From Amycolatopsis mediterranei (GTDB lineage Bacteria > Actinomycetota > Actinomycetes > Mycobacteriales > Pseudonocardiaceae): DNA of 54,631 bases. This document shows, piece after piece, positions 23,881 through 32,413 of this stretch. Within the stretch, counting starts at the first letter, position 1; the number at the start of each line of letters is the position of its first letter. A program made the translations under genes and the position numbers. The notes beneath the pieces are model-generated. The model saw only the letters and a program-made list of their open reading frames with translations, did no database searches and was not told where the DNA came from. The stretch lies in assembly GCF_026017845.1 (NCBI RefSeq), contig NZ_CP100416.1, positions 3,145,231 through 3,199,861 on the forward strand, in the 5' to 3' direction.

Positions 23881-26799
23881 TTACTGGCAGGCTTCGCAGT
23901 CGGGGTCGTCGATGCGGCAGGCGGCGCCTTCGGTGGCGACGAAGTCGACGTCGGGCTCCGGCTTCGGCGAAGGCGAAGGCGCGGGAGCCGGTGCCGGCGT
24001 AGGCGTCGGCGCGGGGGCCGGGGCAGCCGCGGCGGGAGCCGCCGGGGCGGGGGTCGCCGAGACGGCGTTCAGCTTGCCGTCGGTGCCGCGCAGGGTGCTC
24101 TTCTCCACGTGCGTCGCGGACTGCGCCCGCAGGTAGTACGTGGTCTTGAGGCCCTTGTGCCACGCGTAGCGGTAGAGCTGGTCGAGCTTGCGGCCGCTCG
24201 GCGCCGCGATGTACAGGTTCAGCGACTGCGCCTGGTCGATCCACTTCTGGCGCACCGAACCGGCGTCGACGATCCACTTCGACTCGATCTCGAACGCCGT
24301 CGCGTACAGCGCCTTCAGGTCGTCCGGCACGCGGTCGATCTGGCCGAGGCTGCCGTCGAAGTACTTGAGGTCCGACACCATGACCTCGTCCCACAGCCCG
24401 CGCGCCTTGAGCGAACGGACCAGGTGCGGGTTGACGACGGTGAAGTCGCCGGACATGTTCGACTTGACGAACAGGTTCTGGAACAGCGGCTCGATCGACT
24501 GGCCGACCCCCGAGATGTTGGAGATCGTCGCGGTCGGCGCGATCGCCATCACGTTGGAGTTGCGCATGCCGACGGTCTTGACCCGCTCGCGCAGCGGCGC
24601 CCAGTCCAAAGTGGACGACGTGTCGACGTCGAGGCCGTCACCCTGGCGGGCGTCGATGAGCAGCTGCAGCGAGTCGATCGGCAGGATGCCCTTGCTCCAC
24701 AGCGATCCCTCGAACGACTGGTACTGCCCGCGCTCCTCGGCGAGGTCGGTCGACGCCGAGATCGCGTAGTAGGAGAGGTGCTCCATGGAGACGTCGGCGA
24801 ACTTCACCGCCTCTTCGGAGGCGAACGGGACGCCGATCTCGAACAGCGCGTCCTGGAAGCCCATGATGCCCAGGCCGACCGGTCGGTGGCGCAGGTTGGA
24901 GCGGCGCGCCTCCGGGATCGTGTAGAAGTTGATGTCGATCACGTTGTCCAGCATGCGGACGGCGGTGCGCACGGTCTTCTCGAGGCGCTTCGTGTCCAGG
25001 CCCTCGGGGGTGACGTGCTTGAGCAGGTTGACCGAGCCGAGGTTGCAGACCGCGACCTCTTCGCTGTTGGTGTTCAGCGTGATCTCGGTGCACAGGTTGG
25101 ACGAGTGCACGACACCGACGTGCTGCTGCGGCGAGCGCAGGTTGCACGGGTCCTTGAAGGTGATCCACGGGTGGCCGGTCTCGAACAGCATGGTCAGCAT
25201 GCGGCGCCAGAGGTCGACCGCGCGGGCGCGCCGGAACACCTTGATCTCGCCGCGGTCGGCGGCGGCCTCGTACTCGCGGTAGCGGGTGGCGAACTCGTTG
25301 CCGTAGAGGTCGTGCAGGTCCGGCGTCTCGTTCGGCGAGAACAGCGTCCACTGCGCGTCGGCCTCGACGCGGCGGAGGAACTCGTCCGGCACCCAGTTCG
25401 CGGTGTTCATGTCGTGGGTGCGGCGGCGGTCGTCACCGGTGTTCTTGCGCAGGTCGAGGAATTCCTCGATGTCGACGTGCCACGTCTCGAGGTACGCGCA
25501 GGCCGCGCCCTTGCGCTTGCCGCCCTGGTTGACCGCGACGGCGGTGTCGTTGGCGATCTTCAGGAACGGCACGACACCCTGCGACTGGCCGTTGGTGCCC
25601 TTGATGTGCGCGCCGAGGCCGCGGACCGGGGTCCAGTCGTTGCCGAGGCCGCCCGAGTACTTGGCCAGCAGCGCGTTGTTCTTGTAGGCCTGGAAGATCG
25701 AGTCCAGGTCGTCGTCCACCGTGGTCAGGAAGCACGACGACAGCTGCGGGCGCGTGGTGCCCGAGTTGAACAGCGTCGGCGTGGACGCCATGAAGTGGAA
25801 GCTCGAGAGCAGCTCGTAGAACTCGATGGCGCGAGCTTCGCGGTCGCCTTCGCGGATGGCCAGCCCCATGGCGACGCGCATGAAGAACGCCTGCGGCAGC
25901 TCGAAGCGGGTGCCGTCGTGGTGCTGGAAATACCGGTCGTACAGCGTCTGCAGGCCGAGGAAGCCGAAGTCGAGATCGCGCTCGGGGCGGATCGCGGCGG
26001 TGATCTTGTCCAGGTCGAAGCGCTGCAGCTCGGCGTCGACCAGCTCCAGCTCGATCGCGCGGCGCAGGTAGGCGCGGAAGTAGGCCGGGTACTCGGCGGC
26101 CATCTCGTCCTGGCTGGCCAGGCGCGGGGTGCCGGCCAGGTAGCTCAGCGCCTCGCCGCGCAGCTTGTCCAGCAGCAGCCGGGCGGAAACGTAGGAGTAG
26201 TTCGGCTCCTGCTCGACCAGCACGCGGGCGGCCATGATCTGGGCCAGGGCCAGCTCGTCGGCGCTGATGCCGTCGTAGAGGTTGCGCTTGGCCTCGGCCA
26301 GCACCGGCTCGGCGGTGACGTCTTCGAGGCCGGCGACGGCCTCGCCCACGACGTGGGAAACGCGGGCCCAGTCGAGCGGGCGCAGGACCCCGTCGGTGCC
26401 CTTGACGTTGAGGGTGGCTTCGGTCGTCGCGGGCTTGACGGCCTCGCGGGCCTTGGCGCGCTCGTCGCGGTAGAGGACGTAGGCGCGGGCGACCTTGTGA
26501 TGCTCACCGCGCATGAGGGCGAGCTCGACGATGTCCTGGATCTGCTCGATGTGCAGGGCGGTCTCGGGGCCGGCGTGGCGCAGCAGGGTGGTCTCCACCT
26601 GCTGGGTCAGCTCGGCGACGACGTGGTGCACGCGGGAGGACGCGGCGGCGTCGCCGCCCTCGACCGCGAGGAACGCCTTGGTCAGCGCGACCGAGATCTT
26701 CCCGGCGTCGAACGGCGACACGCTGCCGTCCCGCCGGATGACCCGGATCGCGGTGGGTGTGTCGGCGGCCGAGGGCCGCTGACCGGTTTCGACTGACAT
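23881..26799 (-). CDS. nrdA: Class I ribonucleotide reductase alpha subunit
   Basis: A 972-residue RNR large subunit. Two ATP-cone-like regulatory domains head the protein: about 17-112 ([18 protein letters not shown] to YVLYRDER) and about 128-215 ([15 protein letters not shown]). The active site shows Cys in LSSCFL, the NLCTE triad (Asn, radical Cys, Glu) and AVCNLGS; the radical relay Tyr pair is in TTYYLR. A Pro/Ala/Thr-rich linker of about 40 residues leads to the C-terminal redox Cys pair CEAC. ATG at 26799 has GGAG 6 nt upstream; the frame is open to 26883. First gene of nrdA-nrdB; NrdR-like boxes lie upstream at 26943-26990. Confidence 0.95.
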   Translation of the reverse strand: MSVETGQRPSAADTPTAIRVIRRDGSVSPFDAGKISVALTKAFLAVEGGDAAASSRVHHVVAELTQQVETTLLRHAGPETALHIEQIQDIVELALMRGEHHKVARAYVLYRDERAKAREAVKPATTEATLNVKGTDGVLRPLDWARVSHVVGEAVAGLEDVTAEPVLAEAKRNLYDGISADELALAQIMAARVLVEQEPNYSYVSARLLLDKLRGEALSYLAGTPRLASQDEMAAEYPAYFRAYLRRAIELELVDAELQRFDLDKITAAIRPERDLDFGFLGLQTLYDRYFQHHDGTRFELPQAFFMRVAMGLAIREGDREARAIEFYELLSSFHFMASTPTLFNSGTTRPQLSSCFLTTVDDDLDSIFQAYKNNALLAKYSGGLGNDWTPVRGLGAHIKGTNGQSQGVVPFLKIANDTAVAVNQGGKRKGAACAYLETWHVDIEEFLDLRKNTGDDRRRTHDMNTANWVPDEFLRRVEADAQWTLFSPNETPDLHDLYGNEFATRYREYEAAADRGEIKVFRRARAVDLWRRMLTMLFETGHPWITFKDPCNLRSPQQHVGVVHSSNLCTEITLNTNSEEVAVCNLGSVNLLKHVTPEGLDTKRLEKTVRTAVRMLDNVIDINFYTIPEARRSNLRHRPVGLGIMGFQDALFEIGVPFASEEAVKFADVSMEHLSYYAISASTDLAEERGQYQSFEGSLWSKGILPIDSLQLLIDARQGDGLDVDTSSTLDWAPLRERVKTVGMRNSNVMAIAPTATISNISGVGQSIEPLFQNLFVKSNMSGDFTVVNPHLVRSLKARGLWDEVMVSDLKYFDGSLGQIDRVPDDLKALYATAFEIESKWIVDAGSVRQKWIDQAQSLNLYIAAPSGRKLDQLYRYAWHKGLKTTYYLRAQSATHVEKSTLRGTDGKLNAVSATPAPAAPAAAAPAPAPTPTPAPAPAPSPSPKPEPDVDFVATEGAACRIDDPDCEACQ

Positions 26800-26942
26800 G
26801 CGTGTCTCCACTGTGCTCTCGAAAAAATGGGCGCGTTCGATCGCCGCACGGCCGAAAACGACCGTGCGCTGCAGGTTCTCCAAAGCTGCCCGGCCGCCCT
26901 CTGCAGCGGTCTCCCCGTCGCTGGGGGCTGCCGGTTCCCAGA

Positions 26943-26990
26943 GACTACATGTTGGGGTCGGGGTCCGCGCGGTACCCCAGATGGCGTGTC
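26943..26990 (-). promoter_or_regulatory. Two NrdR-box-like sites 32 bp apart
   Basis: AGACTACATGTTGGGG (26943-26958) and ACCCCAGATGGCGTGT (26975-26990) each match about 10-11 of 16 positions of the NrdR consensus ACACWATATATWGTGT. Their starts are 32 bp apart, close to three helical turns, the spacing NrdR needs. They lie about 145-190 bp upstream of nrdA. The distance is long, so a promoter must lie near or within them. Confidence 0.55.
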
Positions 26991-27035
26991 ATGAGTTCAC
27001 TCTGGCGGGGTTACGTGATCACCCAGAGGTGCTGC

Positions 27036-27620
27036 TCAAGCCCCGAAAACCAGCTCGCTGCCGGGCAGGGCGAGGCTCACGAACGGGCGCCGGCCGGCCA
27101 GGTAGCCGAGCGGGCCGCCCGGGTTGACCGTCCAGTCGGCCGCGGCGAGCCGGGGCCGGATCTTCGCGCCGACCGGCGTTCGCACGGGGGTGCCGTCGCG
27201 GTCCTGGAGGACGTCGAACCGGCCGGGGAGGGCGAGCGGCAGGCCCGGCCTCGGCGTGAAGGCCGCGGTGGCGATCCAGTCGTCGCCGGTCGCCGCGGTG
27301 TACGTGCGGTCGGTGAACTGCAGGGCGGCGAGGTCCTTCGGGATGGCCCACAGCTCGCGGCCGCCGGCGAGGGAGACTGCGGAGTCGACCCAGATCTGCG
27401 TGATCGTGCACGTGGTCCGCTTCCCGCGCACCGGGACGGCGGCGAGCAGCTCGTGGTAGGCGAGTTGCCCGGGCTCGCGGTAGGCGATCCAGGCGGTGAA
27501 CACGGTGGTGTACCCGGCGAGGGCCAGGGCGCCCGGGTGCACGTCGCGCGCGGGGACCCGCCAGATCGACACGTGGGCGTCGGCGACCAGGTTCCAGGGC
27601 GGCGGCGGGTACGACGTCAT
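27036..27620 (-). CDS. Acetoacetate decarboxylase-family protein
   Basis: A 194-residue protein of the acetoacetate decarboxylase (ADC) beta-barrel family, recognised by PPPPWNLVADAHVSIWRVP at the start, a central ELWAIPKDLAALQF with the Lys of the PKxxA region, and a C-terminal PFVSLALPGSELVFGA. ADC-like actinobacterial proteins often lack known activity, so decarboxylation is not assured. ATG at 27620 overlaps the stop of the upstream enoyl-CoA hydratase in an ATGA, so translation is coupled. The frame runs open to 28205 on the same strand only as a shadow of that gene. Confidence 0.75.
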   Translation of the reverse strand: MTSYPPPPWNLVADAHVSIWRVPARDVHPGALALAGYTTVFTAWIAYREPGQLAYHELLAAVPVRGKRTTCTITQIWVDSAVSLAGGRELWAIPKDLAALQFTDRTYTAATGDDWIATAAFTPRPGLPLALPGRFDVLQDRDGTPVRTPVGAKIRPRLAAADWTVNPGGPLGYLAGRRPFVSLALPGSELVFGA

Positions 27621-28456
27621 TTCTCCAGCCAGGGCAGGTAGTCGGGCAGGTCCTTCTCGACGCGCATGCCGAACGACGGCGGCCGCTTCTGCAGGAACGA
27701 GAGCACGCCTTCGACGGCGTCCGGGTTCGCGCCGAGCCCGCCGATCAGTTTCGAGTCGAGTTCGTGCACCGGGAACGGCGACTCGGCGCTCGCCATCCGG
27801 TAGAGCAGCTGGCGGGTCACCGCCACCGACACCGGGGCGGTCTTCTCGACGATCTCTTTCGCGAGTTTCTGCGCTTCGTCGAGCACGGTCCCGATGGGGA
27901 AGACCTTGTGCACCAGGCCTTTTTCGAGGGCCTCGGCCGCGGAGAAGACGCGCCCGCTGATCATCCAGTCGAGCGCGGTGCCCATCCCGACGAGCCGCGG
28001 GAGGAACCACGCCGACGCGCCTTCGGGGTAGATGCCGCGGCGGGTGAAGACGAAGCCGAACCGCGAGTCCTCCGACGCGAGCCGGTAGTCGCACGAGAGC
28101 GTGATGGTGACGCCGCCCCCGACGGCGGCGCCGTGCAGGGCCGCGATCACGGGCTTGTTCATGGCGAAGATCCGCTTCGAGCACCGGCCGGCGGGCTCCT
28201 GCCACGCCGCGTCCGGGCCGGTGGCGGGGTCGAAGTCGAAGCCGCCCTGCGAGAGGTCGGCCCCGACGCAGAAGTCCGTCCCGGCCCCGGTCAGCACGAC
28301 CACGCGGACATCCTCGTCGCGATCGGCGCGGTCCATGGCGGCACCGAGCTCGTCGGCCATCCGGATCGTGTAGCCGTTGCGCGCCTCGGGACGGTTCAGC
28401 GTGACCGTGGCGATCCGGTCCGCGACGGCGTAGGTGATCTCGGCGTAGTCGGCCAT
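27617..28456 (-). CDS. Enoyl-CoA hydratase/isomerase family protein
   Basis: A 279-residue crotonase-fold protein. It shows TLNRPEARNGYTI, the oxyanion segment GTDFCVGADLSQGG, PVIAALHGAAVGGGVTITLSCDYRLA and the second catalytic region RRGIYPEGASAWFLPRLVG, where Glu of YPEG sits at a catalytic Glu position. It would hydrate or isomerise an enoyl-CoA. First gene of a two-gene operon with the ADC-like protein (ATGA overlap). TTGCCA-17-TAGCTT precedes ATG at 28456 with only 6 nt, so the transcript is probably leaderless. Lies 4 kb from the Atu-like operon on the opposite strand; a functional link is possible but unproven. Confidence 0.88.
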   Translation of the reverse strand: MADYAEITYAVADRIATVTLNRPEARNGYTIRMADELGAAMDRADRDEDVRVVVLTGAGTDFCVGADLSQGGFDFDPATGPDAAWQEPAGRCSKRIFAMNKPVIAALHGAAVGGGVTITLSCDYRLASEDSRFGFVFTRRGIYPEGASAWFLPRLVGMGTALDWMISGRVFSAAEALEKGLVHKVFPIGTVLDEAQKLAKEIVEKTAPVSVAVTRQLLYRMASAESPFPVHELDSKLIGGLGANPDAVEGVLSFLQKRPPSFGMRVEKDLPDYLPWLEK

Positions 28457-28462
28457 GCGACG

Positions 28463-28491
28463 AAGCTATTGCAGTCCGGCATTACTGGCAA
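28463..28491 (-). promoter_or_regulatory. Leaderless promoter of the enoyl-CoA hydratase gene
   Basis: On the minus strand TTGCCA (28491-28486) and TAGCTT (28468-28463) are separated by 17 nt, and 6 nt later the ATG of the hydratase begins. A TTGACA-like hexamer lies just upstream in the same region. Confidence 0.6.
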
Positions 28492-28814
28492 GATGTCAAT
28501 AGTGGGTCGGCGTCGTCCGTGCCGGCCCGGCGGCGGGCCCGGCGGGCCGTCCAGGCCGAACTGCCGCCGGCTGCGGCGGCGGCGAGCCAGGGAAGCACCG
28601 TGCCGATCAGGACCACGGCGCCGACCACCAGGATGAACAGCGAAACGATCCTGACAAAGGTTTCCCGGTCGCCGGTGACGGCAAGACCGATCACCCGGGC
28701 GAGCACCGGAGAACCGGCGTTCGTGGCACGCCGGTGCAATTCTTCGCCCGAGCGGGCGCCGATCTGCTCTGGTGTTGTCGCGTTCTCGTCGCATCCGCGT
28801 TTCCGGTTGTGCAT
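28482..28814 (-). CDS. Small single-pass membrane protein, unknown function
   Basis: A 110-residue protein not recognised from any family. The first ~60 residues are polar (MHNRKRGCDENATTPEQIGARSGEELHRR...). One strong membrane helix follows (SLFILVVGAVVLIGTVLPWLAAAAA, about 65-89), then a basic Arg-rich tail (TARRARRRAG), suggesting the C-terminus is cytosolic. ATG at 28814 has a strong GAGGAGG 5 nt upstream. It is divergent from the NACHT-HEAT gene (187 bp between starts), so it is a possible accessory of that system; this is inference from position only. The stop overlaps the hydratase promoter. Confidence 0.6.
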   Translation of the reverse strand: MHNRKRGCDENATTPEQIGARSGEELHRRATNAGSPVLARVIGLAVTGDRETFVRIVSLFILVVGAVVLIGTVLPWLAAAAAGGSSAWTARRARRRAGTDDADPLLTSCQ

Positions 28815-29000
28815 GGGTTCCTCCTCGGTGGTGGGGCGGTGGGGAGACCCTTCGTCAGCTCCGGCGAGTCGGGGGTATCGAACGGGTGAAGCGGGCAGTT
28901 CGTGGGCTACGCTGCACGCTGCTTCGGGTGGAGATTTCACCCGCTGCGGGGGAGGAATGGCGGCGGGGAGGGAGACATCGCTACGCGGAGTGAGCGGCGT
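28815..29000. promoter_or_regulatory. Divergent control region of the NACHT gene
   Basis: Between the small membrane-protein gene and the NACHT gene. It has a possible -10 TACGCT (28908-28913) and an inverted repeat CGGGTG-GAGATTT-CACCCG (28925-28943), which would lie in the 5' leader. Purine-rich GGGGGAGGA and GGAGGGAG runs follow, but no in-frame ATG or GTG follows them. GTG at 28902 opens the frame but precedes this putative transcription start. Confidence 0.4.
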
Positions 29001-32000
29001 TTGTACGACGAGTTGCGCGCTCTCAGGGGTAAGGCCGACGCCGCGCGCCGCAAAGCCGGACTCCGTCCGTTGTCGCAAGACGAAACCGAACGGATCCTGC
29101 GCAAATCGCCGTATCTCATCGCCGATTTCCGGGGGCAGCGGCTCAGCGACTGGCTGGCAGAAGATTTTTCGAAGACCAAAACGCCATCGGCAGGCAGTTT
29201 GGCCGCCGTCTTCGCGCTGGTACGGGTCTGGAGCGAACAGGCCGGCGTCACCGCTCCTGCCGAGCGATACTGGGCCGATCTGCTGGAGGCCGCCCAGCCC
29301 GGCCGATCCGCCAGGAGCCGGGCGGGGGCCGACCCGGCAGGCAGTCCGGCCCACTCCCTGATCGACGACTACATCGCGGCCGCCGTCCGGGCGGCTCGAG
29401 AACACCCGTACCCGGGTGTGCTGCCAGGGAACACGCCGCCGCTCACCGAGGTCTACGTTCGTCAACGGGTGCGGGTGGGGCAACCGCGCACGCGGTCGGC
29501 GGCGCCCGGGAAACTCGTGGGGCCGGTCTCCGCCTTGGTCGGCGAGGCGGCTTCGTGGACGTCCGTGCCACCGCCGCGGCGTGTCTCGGACCGGATGTCC
29601 GCCGAAGAGATCCTGGACAGGGATCGCCTCTGCGTGGTCGTCGGCACCCCCGGCGGGGGCAAGACCAGCCTGTTCCGCACCCATCTGATCCGGGCGGTGG
29701 AGGCGAGGAAAGCGGGTGGGCTCGAAACTCCGCTGCCGATCCTGGTGCCCGCGGCCGCCTTGTCGGGCAAACCGCTGGCGGCGGCGCTCGCGGAGGCGGC
29801 GACCGCCGAACTGAGCAGTTTCGGCCTGCTCGAGAATTTGCCGGACGCGCTGTTCAAGGAGTGCCCGTACGAAGACGTGCCGTGGCTCGTCATGGTCGAC
29901 GGACTCGACGAAATCACCGACCCGGTCGCCCGCCGGAACCTCTTGGCCGCGCTGGAGCAGATCTCCGACGGCAGCCGCGGGCGCCAGTACCGGTTCGTCA
30001 TTGCCACCCGTCCCCTGCCCGAATGGGAGCTCGCCGTCCTCGGCGCACAGGCTCCGGTGTACGAGCTGGAACCGTTCACCTGGTCGGACCTGAACCGCGT
30101 TTCCGCCGACTGGTTCCGGGTCCTCGGACTCGCGAATCCCGACCGGGTGGCCGAGCGGTTCGCGAGCGCGGTGCGGCGGACCAGGGTGTTCGGACTGGCC
30201 AGGACGCCGCTGATGGCGGCGCTGCTCTGCCAGCTGCATGGTGCGAACCCGGACGCTCCGTTGCCCGCCAGCCGCGGCGAAATCTACCGCAAGTACGTCG
30301 AGCAGCTGACCCGGCGAATGGAGAGCGGGGACCTGTCGGGTATTCAGGCCCAGGTGCGGGCCGGCTTGGCCCGCTACGGGGACGACGCGCTGGCGGAGGG
30401 CTGGCGGACCCTCGAGCGCCTGCCCGAACTGATCTGCCGGTCGGCGGCAGAGCTGCGCGGCGGCTGCCCGGCTTCGGTCTTGGACATCATCTCCGGGCTG
30501 CCCGGCGCCGCGTGTCCCCACCGGGTACCGGCCACCGTGTGGCGCGAGTACCTGCAAAGCCTGTTGCTGCGCAGCGGCCTGGTGATCCTGCGCGGCGGGG
30601 AATTGTCGTTCTTCCACCAGACGGTCGAGGAGTTCCTGGCCGCGACCCATGCGACGCGATCGGCGCCGGCCTGCCTGGAGTCGCTGGCCGTCCTCTTCGG
30701 GAGGAAGCGTCGCGTCTCCCTCGTCGAACGGGTTCTCGGCCGGCGCGTCCCGCCGCCGCCGGAGGTGGACACCTCGTTCACCGGGTTCGTGCTCGACCAG
30801 TGCGGCGAAGTCCAGGAGGCGGTCGCCGATTACCTGCTCCGGCTGGTCGACCGCGGTGGCTTGTCCGGGTGCGGGTTCATCGCCGTGCTGCTCCGCCTCG
30901 GCACCGATGTTCCGCGACGTGTCGTCCTGGCGATGGCGAGGAAGCTCGTGGACCTGGTCCGGGTCCTGGGCACCACCTCGAATCCTGCACCTCCCCGGCG
31001 CGCTCGAGGAGTGGTGAGAAGTGATCAGGAGCGGTTCGAAAACGCTTTCCTGGCCCTGCGCCTGCTGGCTTCCATCGGTGCGGAGGACGCGCTCGGCCGG
31101 CTGCGCTCGATCGCCCGCGACGCCGACCTCCACCCCGCCGTGCGGGCCAGAGCGGCCGAGGCGGTCGTCGACCTCGACGTCGATGTCACCGCCGCGGTCG
31201 GGCTGCTGGACGAGCTGGCGAGAAACAAGTCGATCGGCTCGCGGATGCGGGCCACCCTGGCGGCGCGGGTCGAGTCGCTGGATCCGGACCACGTTTCCCG
31301 CCTGCTCGCCGATCTCGCCCGGGACGCCACGCTGGCCGGGCGGGAACGGGTCGCGTCGGTCATGACCCTGCGCGGCCACGAAGCCGCGCTGGCGTCGGAT
31401 CTCTTCGCCGAACTCGCCCTGGACACCAGGATGAGCGGGTACTCGCGGGTCCGGTCCGCCGGCGTTCTGGCCGGTGCGGGCGACGTGCGCGGGATCGAAC
31501 TGCTCGACGGACTGGCCCGGGCCGCGGACCTTCCGGTCTACGTGCGCGAGGAGGCGGTCCGGGCGCTGGTCAAGCACGGTGGTTCCAAGGCGGAGAATGC
31601 GTTGTCGAAGCTGGCCTCGGACCTTTCGATCGATCCCCACGTCGGGATCCGCGCCGCCGGTGCGTTGGCCGAACACGGGGACAAGGAAGCGCTGAAGGAG
31701 CTCGAACGCATCGCGACGCAGCACCTGAGTGACCACAACGTGCGGATCGGCGCGGTCGAAATGCTGGCCGCCATGGGGGAGTACCACCCGATGGAACTGC
31801 TCGAGTCCCTGGTCCGGGACACGACGCTCGACGACGACGGACGGCTCCGGATCCTCGAGATCATGCTCGAAACCGGTGGCCGTCGTGGAGCCGACGCGGT
31901 GAACTCCCTGGTCGGCGACCACTCTCTCGGTGACCGTGCCCGCGTCTTCGTCGCAGGCATCCAGGGATCCGTGGACCGGGCCGCCGCGGTTCGCACCCTC

Positions 32001-32285
32001 ATCGACTTCATCGGCGACCGGAGCGTGACGGGTGCGGCCCGAGTCGACGCGGCGGAGCTGCTCGCCCATTTTCTGCTCGGCGAGCACGCGCGGCTGCCGG
32101 ACGCGGTGGACCTCCGGACGCACACCTCGGAAGACTTCCGGGTGGACCCTGTCGGCCACGTCGACCTGGACCGGGTCACGATCATCGATCTGATCGACGA
32201 CCTGAGCCGCGATCGGAGGGTATCGAGAGCTGATCGCGGCCGTGCGTTCGAAGTCCTCCGCCGGTTCTCCCTGGAGCGCCGCTAG
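29001..32285 (+). CDS. NACHT-domain STAND NTPase with C-terminal HEAT repeats
   Basis: A 1094-residue cytosolic STAND protein. The N-terminal ~110 residues resemble the HTH-like head of many actinobacterial STAND proteins (LIADFRGQRLSDWLAEDF...GSLAAVFALVRVW). The NACHT module has Walker A VVVGTPGGGKTS (about 212-223), Walker B LVMVDGLDE (about 296-304), sensor FVIATRP, and the winged-helix end SFFHQTVEEFLAATH (about 535). From about 673 to 1060, roughly eleven 33-residue HEAT repeats follow (pattern VRxxAxxxL and LxxLAxD). NACHT proteins with repeat sensors are known phage-defence NLR relatives; the role here is inferred. No toxic effector domain is obvious. TTG at 29001 (GGAG 10 nt upstream) is the preferred start; GTG at 28902 is the longest frame. 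Confidence 0.85.
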   Translation: MYDELRALRGKADAARRKAGLRPLSQDETERILRKSPYLIADFRGQRLSDWLAEDFSKTKTPSAGSLAAVFALVRVWSEQAGVTAPAERYWADLLEAAQPGRSARSRAGADPAGSPAHSLIDDYIAAAVRAAREHPYPGVLPGNTPPLTEVYVRQRVRVGQPRTRSAAPGKLVGPVSALVGEAASWTSVPPPRRVSDRMSAEEILDRDRLCVVVGTPGGGKTSLFRTHLIRAVEARKAGGLETPLPILVPAAALSGKPLAAALAEAATAELSSFGLLENLPDALFKECPYEDVPWLVMVDGLDEITDPVARRNLLAALEQISDGSRGRQYRFVIATRPLPEWELAVLGAQAPVYELEPFTWSDLNRVSADWFRVLGLANPDRVAERFASAVRRTRVFGLARTPLMAALLCQLHGANPDAPLPASRGEIYRKYVEQLTRRMESGDLSGIQAQVRAGLARYGDDALAEGWRTLERLPELICRSAAELRGGCPASVLDIISGLPGAACPHRVPATVWREYLQSLLLRSGLVILRGGELSFFHQTVEEFLAATHATRSAPACLESLAVLFGRKRRVSLVERVLGRRVPPPPEVDTSFTGFVLDQCGEVQEAVADYLLRLVDRGGLSGCGFIAVLLRLGTDVPRRVVLAMARKLVDLVRVLGTTSNPAPPRRARGVVRSDQERFENAFLALRLLASIGAEDALGRLRSIARDADLHPAVRARAAEAVVDLDVDVTAAVGLLDELARNKSIGSRMRATLAARVESLDPDHVSRLLADLARDATLAGRERVASVMTLRGHEAALASDLFAELALDTRMSGYSRVRSAGVLAGAGDVRGIELLDGLARAADLPVYVREEAVRALVKHGGSKAENALSKLASDLSIDPHVGIRAAGALAEHGDKEALKELERIATQHLSDHNVRIGAVEMLAAMGEYHPMELLESLVRDTTLDDDGRLRILEIMLETGGRRGADAVNSLVGDHSLGDRARVFVAGIQGSVDRAAAVRTLIDFIGDRSVTGAARVDAAELLAHFLLGEHARLPDAVDLRTHTSEDFRVDPVGHVDLDRVTIIDLIDDLSRDRRVSRADRGRAFEVLRRFSLERR

Positions 32286-32346
32286 ATCCGGGCCGAGCTG
32301 ACGGAGGTTCAGGCCTGGTGTCTCTCGGGTGCCCAGGGGTCGAAAC

Positions 32347-32364
32347 AATCAGGCGTGCTTGATT
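32347..32364 (+). promoter_or_regulatory. 18-bp palindrome upstream of the Atu-like operon
   Basis: AATCAGGC-GT-GCTTGATT pairs at 7 of 8 positions per arm, 50 bp before the first gene of the operon. The size and symmetry fit a TetR operator; the operon ends with a TetR gene, the natural candidate binder. Confidence 0.55.
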
Positions 32365-32413
32365 TTTCTCCGCCCCGGTGCCACGCTGGCTTCCGGACGC
32401 AAGGAGGCGGGCG

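Noticed and set aside
23317..26796. 1159-residue plus-strand open frame opposite nrdA
   Set aside because: Antisense to a fully conserved gene; no domain visible in its translation.
27624..28205. N-terminal extension of the acetoacetate-decarboxylase-like gene
   Set aside because: This part lies wholly within the enoyl-CoA hydratase gene in another frame; ATG at 27620 with the ATGA overlap is the natural start.
28815..32348. Long minus-strand frame opposite the NACHT gene
   Set aside because: Only the last 110 codons (28482-28814) have a ribosome site and a protein-like pattern; the rest is shadow.
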